Shown: positions 33,246 through 41,927, counted from the stretch's first letter. The stretch is 64,000 bases of DNA from JAJYUU01 sp035472835 (GCA_035472835.1 DATIOU010000203.1:1-64000); one strand, 5' to 3'. The notes: generated by a model from the sequence alone, not told the origin. Made by a program: numbers and translations.

Positions 33246-35933
33246 GTGCCGAAGCTCGTCTACGACTTCACCGAGGGCAACAAGGACCTGAAGGACCTGC
33301 TGGGCGGCAAGGGCGCCAACCTGGCTGAGATGACCAACCTGGGCCTGCCAGTACCCCCCGGCTTCATCATCACCACCGACGCCTGCCGCTACTACCTCGA
33401 GCAGGGCAGAGTGCCGGACAGTCTCGCAGCCGAGGTCACTCAGCACCTCACCGAGCTCGAGCAGAAGATGGGCCGCAAGCTCGGCGACCACGCGGATCCG
33501 CTTCTGGTCAGCGTCAGGTCCGGGGCCAAGTTCTCGATGCCGGGCATGATGGAGACGGTTCTGAACATTGGCCTCTCCGACGAGTCGGTACACGGCCTCG
33601 CCAAGCAGGCGGGCAGCGAGCGGTTCGCGTGGGACTCCTACCGGCGGCTGATCCAGATGTTCGGCAAGACCGTGCTGGGCATCGAGGGCCACGAGTTCGA
33701 GCACGTCATCGACACGGCCAAGCAGGCCAAGGGCACCAGGAACGACCTTGACCTGGATGCTGAGGATCTGCAGGGGCTGGTCGAGAGCTTCAAGGCCATT
33801 GTCAAGGACAAGACCGGCCGCGACTTCCCGCAGGACCCGCGCGAGCAGATGGACCTGGCAGTTCAGGCGGTCTTCAACTCCTGGAACGCCGACCGCGCGA
33901 TCCTCTACCGGCGCCAGGAGCGGATCCCGGCCGACCTCGGCACAGCGGTCAACATCGTGGCCATGGTCTTCGGCAACCTCGGCATGGACTCCGGCACGGG
34001 CGTTGCCTTCACCCGCGACCCCGGCAGCGGCCAGCAGGGCGTCTACGGCGACTACCTGCAGAACGCGCAGGGCGAGGACGTCGTGGCTGGCATCCGCAAC
34101 ACGGTTCCGCTGCAGAACCTCGAGCAGATCGACCCCAAGTCCTACGCCGAGCTGATGGACATCATGGCGACGCTCGAGAACCACTACAAGGACCTGTGTG
34201 ACATCGAGTTCACGATCGAGCGCGGCAAGCTGTGGATGCTGCAGACCCGGGTGGGCAAGCGCACTGCAGCGGCGGCGTTCCGGATCGCCACGCAGCTCGT
34301 CGACCAGGGTCTCATTGACATGGACGAGGCGCTGACGAGGGTGACCGGCGGCCAGCTCGCCCAGCTGATGTTCCCCCGGTTCGACGCGGGCGCCGACATT
34401 GTGGCGATCACGACGGCGGTCAGCGCGTCGCCGGGTGCCGCCGTCGGCAAGGCAGTGTTCGACTCGGCCACTGCAGTCGAGTGGGCCGACCGTGGTGAGC
34501 ACGTGATCCTGGTCCGGCGCGAGACCAACCCGGACGACCTGCACGGCATGATCGCTGCGCAGGGCATTCTGACCAGCCGCGGCGGCAAGACCAGCCACGC
34601 GGCCGTCGTCGCGCGCGGCATGGGCAAGACCTGCGTCTGCGGCGCGGACGAGCTCGAGGTCGACGTCAACGCCAGGAAGTTCGCCTCTGCTGGCGGCATC
34701 ACCGTCGCGCAGGGCGACGTGATCTCGATCGACGGCACGTCGGGCCAGGTCTACCTAGGCGAGGTGCCGGTCGTCCCGTCGCCCGTTGTGGAGTACTTCG
34801 AGGGGTCGCTCGACCTGCGGTCTGATGAGCTGGTCGCGGCCGTGCACCGGCTGATTACGCACGCGGATGCCAAGCGCCGGCTGGGCGTGCGCACGAACGC
34901 CGACAACGGCGAGGACTCGGCTCGGGCCGTGCGGTTCGGCGCGCAGGGAATTGGCCTGTGCCGGACAGAGCACATGTTCCTCGGCGAGCGGCGTCAGCTC
35001 GTGGAGCGGCTGATCCTCGCCGAAGACGACGCCGCCCGGCAGTCGGCGCTCGACGCGCTCGAGCCGCTGCAGCGCGGCGACTTCGTGGAGATCTTCGACG
35101 CGATGGATGGGCTGCCGGCCACGATCCGGCTGCTTGACCCGCCGCTGCACGAGTTCCTGCCCGACCTCACCGAGCTGTCGGTCAAGGTCGCCCTTGCTGG
35201 TGACAAGGCGACCGAGCAAGATCACAAGCTGCTCGAGGCTGTCCGTCGGCTGCATGAGCAGAACCCGATGCTCGGCCTGCGCGGCGTCCGCCTCGGCCTC
35301 GTGATTCCTGGCCTGTACCAGATGCAGGTGCGGGCGATCGCGCACGCGGCCGCCGACCGGGTCAAGGCGGGCGGGAACCCCGAGCCCGAGATCATGATCC
35401 CGCTGGTCGGGGCCATCCAGGAGCTGGAGGCCGCGCGCGAGGAGACCGAGAAGGTCCTCGCCGAGGTCGCCGCCGAGACCGGCACGTCGGTGCATACGCT
35501 GATCGGCACCATGATCGAGGTGCCCCGGGCGGCCCTGACGGCCGGGCAGATTGCGCAGGCGGCCGAGTTCTTCTCGTTCGGCACCAACGACCTGACGCAG
35601 ATGGGCTGGGGCTTCTCTCGCGACGACGTCGAGGGCTCGTTCTTCGGCCGGTACATCGACTTGGGCGTGTTCGGTGTCTCCCCGTTCGAGACGATCGACG
35701 TCGACGGCATCGGGCGCCTGGTGAAGATCGCTGTCGAGGAGGGCCGGGCAAGCCGCCCCGGCCTCAAGATTGGTGTCTGCGGGGAGCACGGTGGTGACCC
35801 CGACTCCGTGCACTTCTTCCATTCCGCTGGGCTGGACTATGTGTCGTGCTCGCCGTTCCGGGTGCCGGTGGCCCGGCTGGAAGCTGGCCGCGCCGCCGTC
35901 ATGGCGACCACCGGGGGCAGCGACAGCAGGTGA
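33246..35933 (+). CDS. ppdK: Pyruvate, phosphate dikinase
   Basis: An 895-residue enzyme that interconverts pyruvate, ATP and phosphate with phosphoenolpyruvate, AMP and diphosphate. The ATP-grasp domain is N-terminal (LLGGKGANLAEMTNLGLPVPPGF). The swivelling phosphohistidine domain shows GGKTSHAAVVARGMGK, and the PEP/pyruvate-binding barrel ends in GVCGEHGGDPDS. I choose GTG 33246 behind GAGGAG, giving the standard MPKLVYDFTEGNKDLKDLLG start. dgt follows 18 bases downstream. Confidence 0.96.
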   Translation: MPKLVYDFTEGNKDLKDLLGGKGANLAEMTNLGLPVPPGFIITTDACRYYLEQGRVPDSLAAEVTQHLTELEQKMGRKLGDHADPLLVSVRSGAKFSMPGMMETVLNIGLSDESVHGLAKQAGSERFAWDSYRRLIQMFGKTVLGIEGHEFEHVIDTAKQAKGTRNDLDLDAEDLQGLVESFKAIVKDKTGRDFPQDPREQMDLAVQAVFNSWNADRAILYRRQERIPADLGTAVNIVAMVFGNLGMDSGTGVAFTRDPGSGQQGVYGDYLQNAQGEDVVAGIRNTVPLQNLEQIDPKSYAELMDIMATLENHYKDLCDIEFTIERGKLWMLQTRVGKRTAAAAFRIATQLVDQGLIDMDEALTRVTGGQLAQLMFPRFDAGADIVAITTAVSASPGAAVGKAVFDSATAVEWADRGEHVILVRRETNPDDLHGMIAAQGILTSRGGKTSHAAVVARGMGKTCVCGADELEVDVNARKFASAGGITVAQGDVISIDGTSGQVYLGEVPVVPSPVVEYFEGSLDLRSDELVAAVHRLITHADAKRRLGVRTNADNGEDSARAVRFGAQGIGLCRTEHMFLGERRQLVERLILAEDDAARQSALDALEPLQRGDFVEIFDAMDGLPATIRLLDPPLHEFLPDLTELSVKVALAGDKATEQDHKLLEAVRRLHEQNPMLGLRGVRLGLVIPGLYQMQVRAIAHAAADRVKAGGNPEPEIMIPLVGAIQELEAAREETEKVLAEVAAETGTSVHTLIGTMIEVPRAALTAGQIAQAAEFFSFGTNDLTQMGWGFSRDDVEGSFFGRYIDLGVFGVSPFETIDVDGIGRLVKIAVEEGRASRPGLKIGVCGEHGGDPDSVHFFHSAGLDYVSCSPFRVPVARLEAGRAAVMATTGGSDSR

Positions 35934-35951
35934 GCATGGTCATGAGCGCCT

Positions 35952-37265
35952 ATGACCGGCTATGACCGCCACGCCACCGCTCGCTGGGCGGAGGAACCGC
36001 CCAAGCGCAGCGGTGGCGGTGGCCAAACCGGGCGCGGCCCGTTCGTCCGGGATCGCGCCCGGGTGCTGCACAGTTCGGCGTTGCGCCGGCTGGCGGCTAA
36101 GACGCAAGTCGTCGCCGTCGGCTCGGGGGATTTCCCGCGCACCCGGCTGACCCACTCACTTGAGTGCGCGCAGATCGGCCGCGAGATGGGCGCCGCGATC
36201 GGCTGCGACCCGGATCTGGTCGACGCTGCCTGCCTTGCGCACGATCTCGGCCACCCGCCGTTTGGCCACAACGGCGAGTCAGCGCTCGCGCAGCTGGCAG
36301 CCGATTGCGGTGGCTTTGAAGGGAACGCGCAAAGCCTGCGGCTAATCACGCGCCTCGAGGCGAAGGTGCCTGGGGCGGGTCTGAACCTGACGCGCGCGAC
36401 GCTCGACGCCACGCTGAAGTACCCCTGGGTCGGTCCTTCAGCCTCGCCGGCCTCGTCGCCGGCCTCGTCGTCGGCCTCGTCGGCTGAGACACTGGATGAG
36501 AGCGCGGCTGGCCGGCCACCCGGCAAGTACGGCGCCTACGCGGCCGAAGCGGAGATCTTCTCGTGGATCCGCCACGGCGCGCCTGCAGGCCGGCCGTCGC
36601 TCGAGGCGCAGGTGATGGACTGGTCCGACGACGTCGCCTACTCCGTGCACGACCTTGAGGACGGCCTGCACGCCGGCCTCGTTACCCTCGATAAGCTGCG
36701 GGACCCTGCGGAGCAGCTGATTGTCGCGAGCCTGACGCTGACGTCGTACTGTAAGCCGGGTTCGACCAGCCTCGACGAGCTGACCTCGGCGTTCGATGGC
36801 CTGCTCGCGCTTGACTGCTGGCCACCGAACTTCGATGGCAGCCTCGCCTCGTCCGCCGCCGTGAAACATCTCACGAGCGAGCTGATCGGCCGGCTCTGCG
36901 GTGCCGCCGAGCGCGCAACGCGGCCGCCTGGGCATCCGCCGCTCAGCAGGTACGAGGCGGATCTCGTCGTGCCGCAGCAGCAGCGGCTGGAGTGCGCGCT
37001 GCTCAAAGGCGTCACCGCGCACTACGTGATGAGCCGGTCCGGTGCCGCCGCCGCCCAGGCCCGCGAGCGCGAGCTCATCGCCGAGCTCGCCGAGTCGATC
37101 CTCGCCGGCGCCCCGGACACGCTCGATCTGGCCTTCCGGCCGGAGTTCCAGTCGGCTGCCGATGACGCCGCGCGGCTGCGCGTTGTCATCGACCAGATCG
37201 CCTCGCTGACCGACACGTCGGCAACGGCCTGGCATGAGCGACTGCGCGTCCAGGCCACTTCCTGA
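35952..37265 (+). CDS. dgt: Deoxyguanosinetriphosphate triphosphohydrolase
   Basis: A 437-residue HD-domain enzyme that cuts dGTP to deoxyguanosine and triphosphate, limiting dNTP pools. The HD metal site is seen as RLTHSLECAQIGREM and AHDLGHPPFGHNGESAL. Position before dnaG is conserved in actinobacteria, though here the signalling cluster lies in between. Residues about 163-190 are an odd low-complexity insert of Ser, Ala and Pro (PASSPASSSASSAE) coded by repeated GGCCTCGTCG units. Confidence 0.94.
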   Translation: MTGYDRHATARWAEEPPKRSGGGGQTGRGPFVRDRARVLHSSALRRLAAKTQVVAVGSGDFPRTRLTHSLECAQIGREMGAAIGCDPDLVDAACLAHDLGHPPFGHNGESALAQLAADCGGFEGNAQSLRLITRLEAKVPGAGLNLTRATLDATLKYPWVGPSASPASSPASSSASSAETLDESAAGRPPGKYGAYAAEAEIFSWIRHGAPAGRPSLEAQVMDWSDDVAYSVHDLEDGLHAGLVTLDKLRDPAEQLIVASLTLTSYCKPGSTSLDELTSAFDGLLALDCWPPNFDGSLASSAAVKHLTSELIGRLCGAAERATRPPGHPPLSRYEADLVVPQQQRLECALLKGVTAHYVMSRSGAAAAQARERELIAELAESILAGAPDTLDLAFRPEFQSAADDAARLRVVIDQIASLTDTSATAWHERLRVQATS

Positions 37266-37271
37266 CTGACA

Positions 37272-37296
37272 GCCCCGAGCGTTGGCCTCCCGGGGC
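37272..37296. terminator. Possible bidirectional terminator
   Basis: GCCCCG (37272-37277) pairs with CGGGGC (37291-37296) across a 13-base loop, in the 59 bases between the convergent ends of dgt and the AbiEi/DUF559-type gene. The stem is short and has no T-run, so support comes mainly from position. Confidence 0.35.
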
Positions 37297-37324
37297 ACTA
37301 GTGTTAACCGGGACGTCCGCGGAC

Positions 37325-38467
37325 CTATTCGGGGTGGACTAGACCTTGCGGGCCACGATCTGCCGCGCGACTGGTCGCCCGCTGAGCACGTGGCCTAGCT
37401 CGTCGTCCAGCTCTCACTGGCACCCGGCAGGTAGCTGTCGCTTGCTCGTCGCAGCGCAAGCTCGGAGGCTGTGCACCGGATTCCTGGCGTCCGACGGGGC
37501 AGCCGGCTGAACACGGGCGGGCGCCGGTGTAGCCCTTGGTGACGAGCACCTTCGCGATCTCGGCGGCAACGAGACACGGCGTCGTCGTGACCTCCACCCA
37601 GCCGTACCGCAGCGTCATGATCCCGACCGCGGCGGCGGCATTGTCGCGGCGGATGTCGTTCCATCGAGCTTCGCCCGGATGCGCGAGTCTGCCGTCTAAC
37701 TCGATGGCGGTGCGGTACTTGGCATACAGCTGGTCGCGGTACTCGTTCCGGCCGTCTCGCTGGACACGCACTTGTCTCTTCGCGCCCGCTAGCCCATGCG
37801 GACGCTCGACGTGGCGGACGTACCGATACTCCAGCACCGAGTGGATGCCAGCTGCGTCCGGGCTGAGCAGCTCGGTGAGCTGCCTGCGTCGCGGCACTCG
37901 ACTGCGCGCTTGTGCTGCCTCACGTAACTTGCCTTGCGTCGTGAGGCGCCGTCCAAGAGCACAAGTGACCCAGCCAACCGCATCGTCGAGGCTGCGTGCC
38001 GCCGCCCAGAGGTCGATGGCAGTCTCCTCGAGCCGAGTGCGCGGTGGATTCCGGGCCGGGTGGACTGCCGTGCTAGAACGGCCAGAGATGTGAATGGCGA
38101 TCCCAGGGCGTCGCCTTACTCGCCGGCTGCTTGGCACCGTCACGTGTATGAGCGAACTCGGCGCATCGATGAGCTTCCAAAGCTCGGCCGCGGTCTGATG
38201 GCTCAACATTGCGCCAGGTCCTGCGTACAAGATGGCTGCCCATAACGTCGCAGCACGGCTCGGCTCACCGGAGAACGTTGCGTACACCCCGGGGTGCAAT
38301 CGCCGCCAGCTGCCTCGTCTTAACCGCGAAATCACAATGCCCCTGGTCAGGCCCGCCTGCACGATCTGCGACGACGAGAGGACGCCGCACTGAGCTTCGG
38401 CGACGGCTCGCAGTCGGGATGGAAGATCGGCACCCACAACGTCAAGGATGCCCGGTCGCAGTGACAA
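37325..38467 (-). CDS. AbiEi-type HTH plus DUF559/Vsr-like domain protein
   Basis: A 380-residue protein. The N-terminal 60 residues look like the AbiEi-type winged helix (QCGVLSSSQIVQAGLTRGIVISRLRRGSWRRLHPGVYAT). Residues about 210-320 look like a DUF559/Vsr-fold nuclease-like domain (KYRTAIELDGRLAHPGEARWNDIRRDNAAAA). This two-part protein is very common and multi-copy in actinobacteria; some annotate it as a type IV antitoxin, and its true role is unknown. No partner toxin gene is adjacent. The 55 residues after GCPVGRQ are Arg/Ala rich and may be read-through past the family's usual end. The start is TTG 38467 or a downstream GTG. Confidence 0.8.
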   Translation of the reverse strand: MSLRPGILDVVGADLPSRLRAVAEAQCGVLSSSQIVQAGLTRGIVISRLRRGSWRRLHPGVYATFSGEPSRAATLWAAILYAGPGAMLSHQTAAELWKLIDAPSSLIHVTVPSSRRVRRRPGIAIHISGRSSTAVHPARNPPRTRLEETAIDLWAAARSLDDAVGWVTCALGRRLTTQGKLREAAQARSRVPRRRQLTELLSPDAAGIHSVLEYRYVRHVERPHGLAGAKRQVRVQRDGRNEYRDQLYAKYRTAIELDGRLAHPGEARWNDIRRDNAAAAVGIMTLRYGWVEVTTTPCLVAAEIAKVLVTKGYTGARPCSAGCPVGRQESGAQPPSLRCDEQATATCRVPVRAGRRARPRAQRATSRAADRGPQGLVHPE

Positions 38468-38481
38468 ACCCGGGGCTACGT

Positions 38482-38534
38482 CATGATCACGAATATAAAC
38501 GCATTACCCCCGCCACATTATTTACGTGATCATG
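38482..38534. promoter_or_regulatory. AT-rich promoter region framed by a 10-bp perfect inverted repeat
   Basis: CATGATCACG (38482-38491) and CGTGATCATG (38525-38534) are perfect complements separated by 33 bases that are unusually A/T-rich for this genome (AATATAAACGCATTA and CACATTATTTA). The unit lies between the divergent AbiEi/DUF559-type gene and the ScoMcrA-head gene. This looks like a pair of operator sites around a promoter, or a large looped dyad. The protein that binds is unknown. Confidence 0.55.
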
Positions 38535-38607
38535 GTGGTTACCCCCATCGGGTTGCTGGGCAAGGTCGATGACAGAGTGAAGCAGCTGGCCAAGGAGGAC
38601 GCTACCG

Positions 38608-38889
38608 ATGGTGGTGTGGGACAACGTAACGCGCGACGAAGTAGTGCGCGCGATGAAGGAGTACGACCGACTGGGCTCGGAAGAGTTCTTCGCTGCACAC
38701 GGTTACGCGCCGACGACCACATATGAGCTGGTCTGGGAGAAGCACCGTTACCCGCCGAAGGCCATTCTGGGCACGGCGTACGAGTTCGCCACGGGCCAGC
38801 GCTTGGCTTCCGGCGACTTTGAGGGCGGGAAGACCGGCGCGGTGAAGGTGCTCGGCAATCTTGGATTCAACGTTGTGCCGAAGAAGTAG
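38608..38889 (+). CDS. Stand-alone ScoMcrA-type N-terminal head domain protein
   Basis: A 93-residue protein with a strong AAGGAGG site (38592-38598) before ATG 38608. The sequence WDNVTRDEVVRAMKEYDRLGSEEFFAAHGY, then YPPKAILGTAYEFATGQ and GDFEGGKTGAVKVLGNLGFNV, matches the N-terminal head domain that precedes the SRA and HNH domains in ScoMcrA-like modification-dependent restriction enzymes. Here the protein ends right after the domain and no nuclease or SRA domain follows. It could be a relic, a DNA-binding regulator, or half of a split system. Confidence 0.7.
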   Translation: MVVWDNVTRDEVVRAMKEYDRLGSEEFFAAHGYAPTTTYELVWEKHRYPPKAILGTAYEFATGQRLASGDFEGGKTGAVKVLGNLGFNVVPKK

Positions 38890-38970
38890 CACTGCCTGAG
38901 ATTGGCGCTGCCAGCTCCGCTACGCGGTCAGGCGCACGCGCGGTAACGCGCAATTAGTACGGTTACGCGC

Positions 38971-39738
38971 ATGAACATGCCGTCGGTGACAAGCCAGGCA
39001 GTCGCGCTAACGCGCGCCAAGTTGGAGCGGCCGCACAGCCCCGACGGCGATCCCGCTGCGCAGAGCGCACTGTGCGCCGGCATGCGGATCAGCCCGCCGA
39101 AGTGGCTTGAGCAAAGCATCGCGGTGCGCACGCGATTCGTCGACACGCAGGTCATGGGCGCAATCGCGAGCGGCATACCGCAAGTGGTCATCTGCGGCCC
39201 TGGCTACGACGACCGCGCATTGCGGTTCCGCACCGCAGGTGTCCAGTTCATCGAACTTGACCATCCGTCGACTCAGGCGGACAAGGCGCGACTGCTACGC
39301 GACCTCGGCGCTGCTGACGTGCAGTTCGGCGCAGTGGATTTCCGCGTCGGTGACGTTGGCGCCGTGCTGGAGAGCGCTGGCCACGACGTGAGCAGACCGA
39401 GCTTGTTCATCGCCGAGGGCCTGCTCATCTACCTCGACCCGCTCGTCTGCGAGCGCTTGCTGGCGTCGCTAGCCGAGCGCGCGGCCACAGGGAGCGTGCT
39501 GGCCGTCAGCCTGGCCACGCACGCCGACGGCTACGACTCGGCAGAGGTCGTAACGCTAGCCAACAGCCGGCGGCGAACTGGCGACGCCGAGCCCTGGCGA
39601 ACCATCTTGCCTGCCGCGGAGCACTTGACGCTGCTGACCAACGCCGGCTGGCACGTGACCACAACGGAATGGGCTCCGCTGGCGGCTGCCGACGTGAGCC
39701 ACGTCCGGCGCTCGCTGTTGGTGACCGCCCGGATCTGA
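38971..39738 (+). CDS. Class I SAM-dependent methyltransferase (LCMT/PPM1 family)
   Basis: A 255-residue methyltransferase of the leucine-carboxyl-methyltransferase-like family, abundant in actinobacteria with mostly unknown substrates. The SAM loop is VVICGPGYDDRALRF (normally GAGLDTRA), followed by FIELDHPSTQADKARLL and the post-motif FIAEGLLIYLD. The ATG has no ribosome binding site. A TAGTAC hexamer ends 10 bases before it, so the mRNA may be leaderless. Two near-identical GGTAACGCGC/GGTTACGCGC boxes lie in the last 29 bases before the start. Confidence 0.85.
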   Translation: MNMPSVTSQAVALTRAKLERPHSPDGDPAAQSALCAGMRISPPKWLEQSIAVRTRFVDTQVMGAIASGIPQVVICGPGYDDRALRFRTAGVQFIELDHPSTQADKARLLRDLGAADVQFGAVDFRVGDVGAVLESAGHDVSRPSLFIAEGLLIYLDPLVCERLLASLAERAATGSVLAVSLATHADGYDSAEVVTLANSRRRTGDAEPWRTILPAAEHLTLLTNAGWHVTTTEWAPLAAADVSHVRRSLLVTARI

Positions 39739-39795
39739 TCGAACACGTCGACACGAACACGCGCTGCGGGCATTGTCACTACGGAGCGTGAGAGG

Positions 39796-40428
39796 GTGTC
39801 ACGCATGGAGATGAGCGCCATCGATTTCGTTCCCTGGGGCATTGACGCGGACTGGCCGGCTCGGCGCTGGATAGAGCCCCTCTACGGTCGGCACCACGGG
39901 TTATTGCGGGCTATCCGGCTAGGTCAAGCCACCGACTCCGCCATGGTCCTAGCCTGCACATATCCGCGGGCTCGGTTCGACAACGAAGTGGATCCGAGTT
40001 GCTCGGACCCGGTACGCGAGATCGCCTTCGAGGCAACATACACGCAGGTCAACCTCGCCCTGCATCAGATCAGGACGCCAGCCGCGCGGCCAGACGGGCT
40101 GGTCGGCACTCTGCTGCGGTACGCCAGTCACCAAGCGGACAGGTACCGCGACTGGCCGACTGTTACCTGGGGCGCCGAGACGGCGCGCACAACGAAGCTC
40201 GCGAGCTGGCAATCTGGGTTCAGCCTCGACTTCGCCGACGTGTACGTGATCGTGCACGCCTGCGGCATCGGCATCGAAGAGCTGCGGCTCAAGTCCGCCG
40301 ACGCCGACTTGGCTGAATACGGGCTCGACCGTGATCCGCTCGACGTCGGAGCTATGCACTGGGAACTATGGCCGAGCGGGCCCGAAGTGGAATACGACGA
40401 CATAGCCGGAGCGCTAGCCGCGATCTAG
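39796..40428 (+). CDS. Hypothetical protein, unknown family
   Basis: A 210-residue soluble protein with no recognised domain. It is rich in Trp and Tyr (PWGIDADWPARRWIEPLYGRHHG at the start, DWPTVTWGAETA, MHWELWPSG near the end) and acidic overall. There are no membrane helices or signal peptide. Codon use matches the neighbours, so it is probably a real gene. GTG 39796, ATG 39805 and ATG 39811 are all possible starts. It lies 57 bases after the methyltransferase and may be co-transcribed. Confidence 0.65.
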   Translation: MSRMEMSAIDFVPWGIDADWPARRWIEPLYGRHHGLLRAIRLGQATDSAMVLACTYPRARFDNEVDPSCSDPVREIAFEATYTQVNLALHQIRTPAARPDGLVGTLLRYASHQADRYRDWPTVTWGAETARTTKLASWQSGFSLDFADVYVIVHACGIGIEELRLKSADADLAEYGLDRDPLDVGAMHWELWPSGPEVEYDDIAGALAAI

Positions 40429-40450
40429 GGCGGGCGCCATCGAGTCGTCG

Positions 40451-41164
40451 TCAGAGCTGGGGCGCGGTAAGAATCATCTCAACGACGCGGACGGTGTCGG
40501 CAAGGTCGGGCAGTACGGCGTGGGCGCCGGCGGCGGCCAGTTCCGCCACGGTGAACGAGCCCGTCGCTACAGCGACCGCACTCGCGCCGGTCTGCAGTGC
40601 CGCCTCGACGTCGGTCGGCGTGTCGCCCACGAGGACTGTCAGCCGGCCGCCGAAGTCGCGACCGTGCAGGGCGGCGGCGTTCGCCCTGGCGACAGCGACC
40701 AGATCGGCGCGGACGGCGCTGACGTCCCCGTAGGCGCCGATCGCCAGGTCCAGGTGCGTATCCAGGCCGAGGGTGCCAAGCTTCACCGCCGCGAGTTCGG
40801 GCAGGTTGCCGGTTAGCAGAGACTGGACAACGTGCCCATCCTGCTGCGCCAGTGCGAGGGCAGCTAGTGCCTCTGCCGCGCCTGGCAGGGCACGCCCGCG
40901 CTCGCGCAGGTCATCGGCAAGGGCCGGGGCGCCAGCGGCGATGAAGGCCTGGAACGGCCGCAACTGCCCGGTCGGGTCTGGCACTCCGGCGAGCGCCAGC
41001 ACTTCAAGCGCTATCGCGCTGTCCGTGCGACCAGCGAATGAACTTGTCGCGCGCGGCAAGTCCAGGCCGTACATGTCTCGCAGCGCGCGCCGATATAGCT
41101 GGGCACCGGCCCCGTCAGCGGAAAGAAGCGTCTGATCAATGTCCCACAGAACTAGTATCGGCAC
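40451..41164 (-). CDS. HAD-superfamily hydrolase (phosphatase type)
   Basis: A 237-residue haloacid-dehalogenase-like hydrolase. The nucleophile motif DxDxT is VLWDIDQTLLS at residues 6-16, motif II is SLLTGN, and motif III/IV are seen around VLVGDTPTDVEAALQTGA. A helical cap lies between motifs I and II, as in phosphoglycolate-phosphatase-like enzymes. The substrate is not known. The gene converges with the unknown protein upstream. Confidence 0.9.
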   Translation of the reverse strand: MPILVLWDIDQTLLSADGAGAQLYRRALRDMYGLDLPRATSSFAGRTDSAIALEVLALAGVPDPTGQLRPFQAFIAAGAPALADDLRERGRALPGAAEALAALALAQQDGHVVQSLLTGNLPELAAVKLGTLGLDTHLDLAIGAYGDVSAVRADLVAVARANAAALHGRDFGGRLTVLVGDTPTDVEAALQTGASAVAVATGSFTVAELAAAGAHAVLPDLADTVRVVEMILTAPQL

Positions 41165-41194
41165 GTCGTGACGCTACCAGGCGAAAGTAACTGG

Positions 41195-41917
41195 TCAGCT
41201 GGCGTGGATCGTGAGGACGGTCCAGCCGCCAAGGCTTATCCGATCGCCATCATGCAGGGGAACTTTGACGCCGGCGGCAATATCGGCACCGTTGAGCTGC
41301 GTACCGTTGGCCGAACCCGGATCAACCAGCGCCCAGGTGCCGTCCGGCTCGGCAGTGAGGACCGCATGCAAATGCGACACCCCGGTATCCGCTGGCGGCC
41401 CGGTCAGATCGATCTCTGGCTCGATCCCGCGGGATGCGCTCCTGCGGCCTATCCGCATCTGGGGCCCGCTGAGCCGGAACCGTCGCTCCGGGCAATAGTC
41501 GGGAAACTCGATCGTGGCCGCGTCCGGACCACCGTTGGCTACCACCTGGTCGAAGTAATCGCGGTCAGCGGTGGCAATAGCGGACCAGGACGGGCCGGAC
41601 GCTGCCGACGAGGACTGCGGCTCCTCCGCAGCCTGATCCGGGCTGAGCGACGTGGCCACGGGCGGCCCGGAAGGCGGGACCGTGCCGGAGCTGAAGTCCA
41701 GTCCGCAGCGCTCGCAGAACTGGCCGGTTCGCTCGACTCCGCAGTTCGGGCATGTCTCGCGCGCGGGGCCTGACGCCGCAGCTGCCGCCTGTCCGGGGTG
41801 CGCGGGGGCGGCCGGCGCACTGGCGGCGGCATTCGAGGCCGCACCCTCGATGCGCATGCCACAGATGTCGCAGAAATCGGTCGCCGTGGACTCGTGGCCG
41901 TCCGGACAGGTTGCCAT
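41195..41917 (-). CDS. FHA-domain protein with two zinc ribbons
   Basis: A 240-residue cytoplasmic protein, last gene of the PknG-like operon. Two N-terminal zinc-ribbon-like motifs are seen: a half-ribbon CPDGHESTATDFCDICG and CPNCGVERTGQFCERCG. The FHA domain fills residues about 145-240 with the phosphothreonine pocket MRIGRRS, VSHLHAVL and SANGTQLNG; the usual SRxH is SHLH here. FHA domains bind phosphothreonine, so this is the likely reader or substrate of the kinase encoded upstream. It starts 10 bases after the VWA gene stop. Confidence 0.9.
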   Translation of the reverse strand: MATCPDGHESTATDFCDICGMRIEGAASNAAASAPAAPAHPGQAAAAASGPARETCPNCGVERTGQFCERCGLDFSSGTVPPSGPPVATSLSPDQAAEEPQSSSAASGPSWSAIATADRDYFDQVVANGGPDAATIEFPDYCPERRFRLSGPQMRIGRRSASRGIEPEIDLTGPPADTGVSHLHAVLTAEPDGTWALVDPGSANGTQLNGADIAAGVKVPLHDGDRISLGGWTVLTIHAS

Positions 41918-41927
41918 CCAAGGTCCT

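Noticed and set aside
33168..34598. 476-codon open frame antisense to ppdK
   Set aside because: It is a shadow of the well-supported ppdK gene; composition-driven lack of stops in G/C-rich DNA explains it.
36440..36490. CRISPR-like or other array suggested by repeated GGCCTCGTCG
   Set aside because: The repeats are short, contiguous, in frame inside dgt and have no spacers.
38526..38726. 66-codon frame overlapping the promoter and start of the head-domain gene
   Set aside because: Most of it overlaps the head-domain gene in another frame and it has no ribosome site; a short leader peptide cannot be excluded but is not supported.
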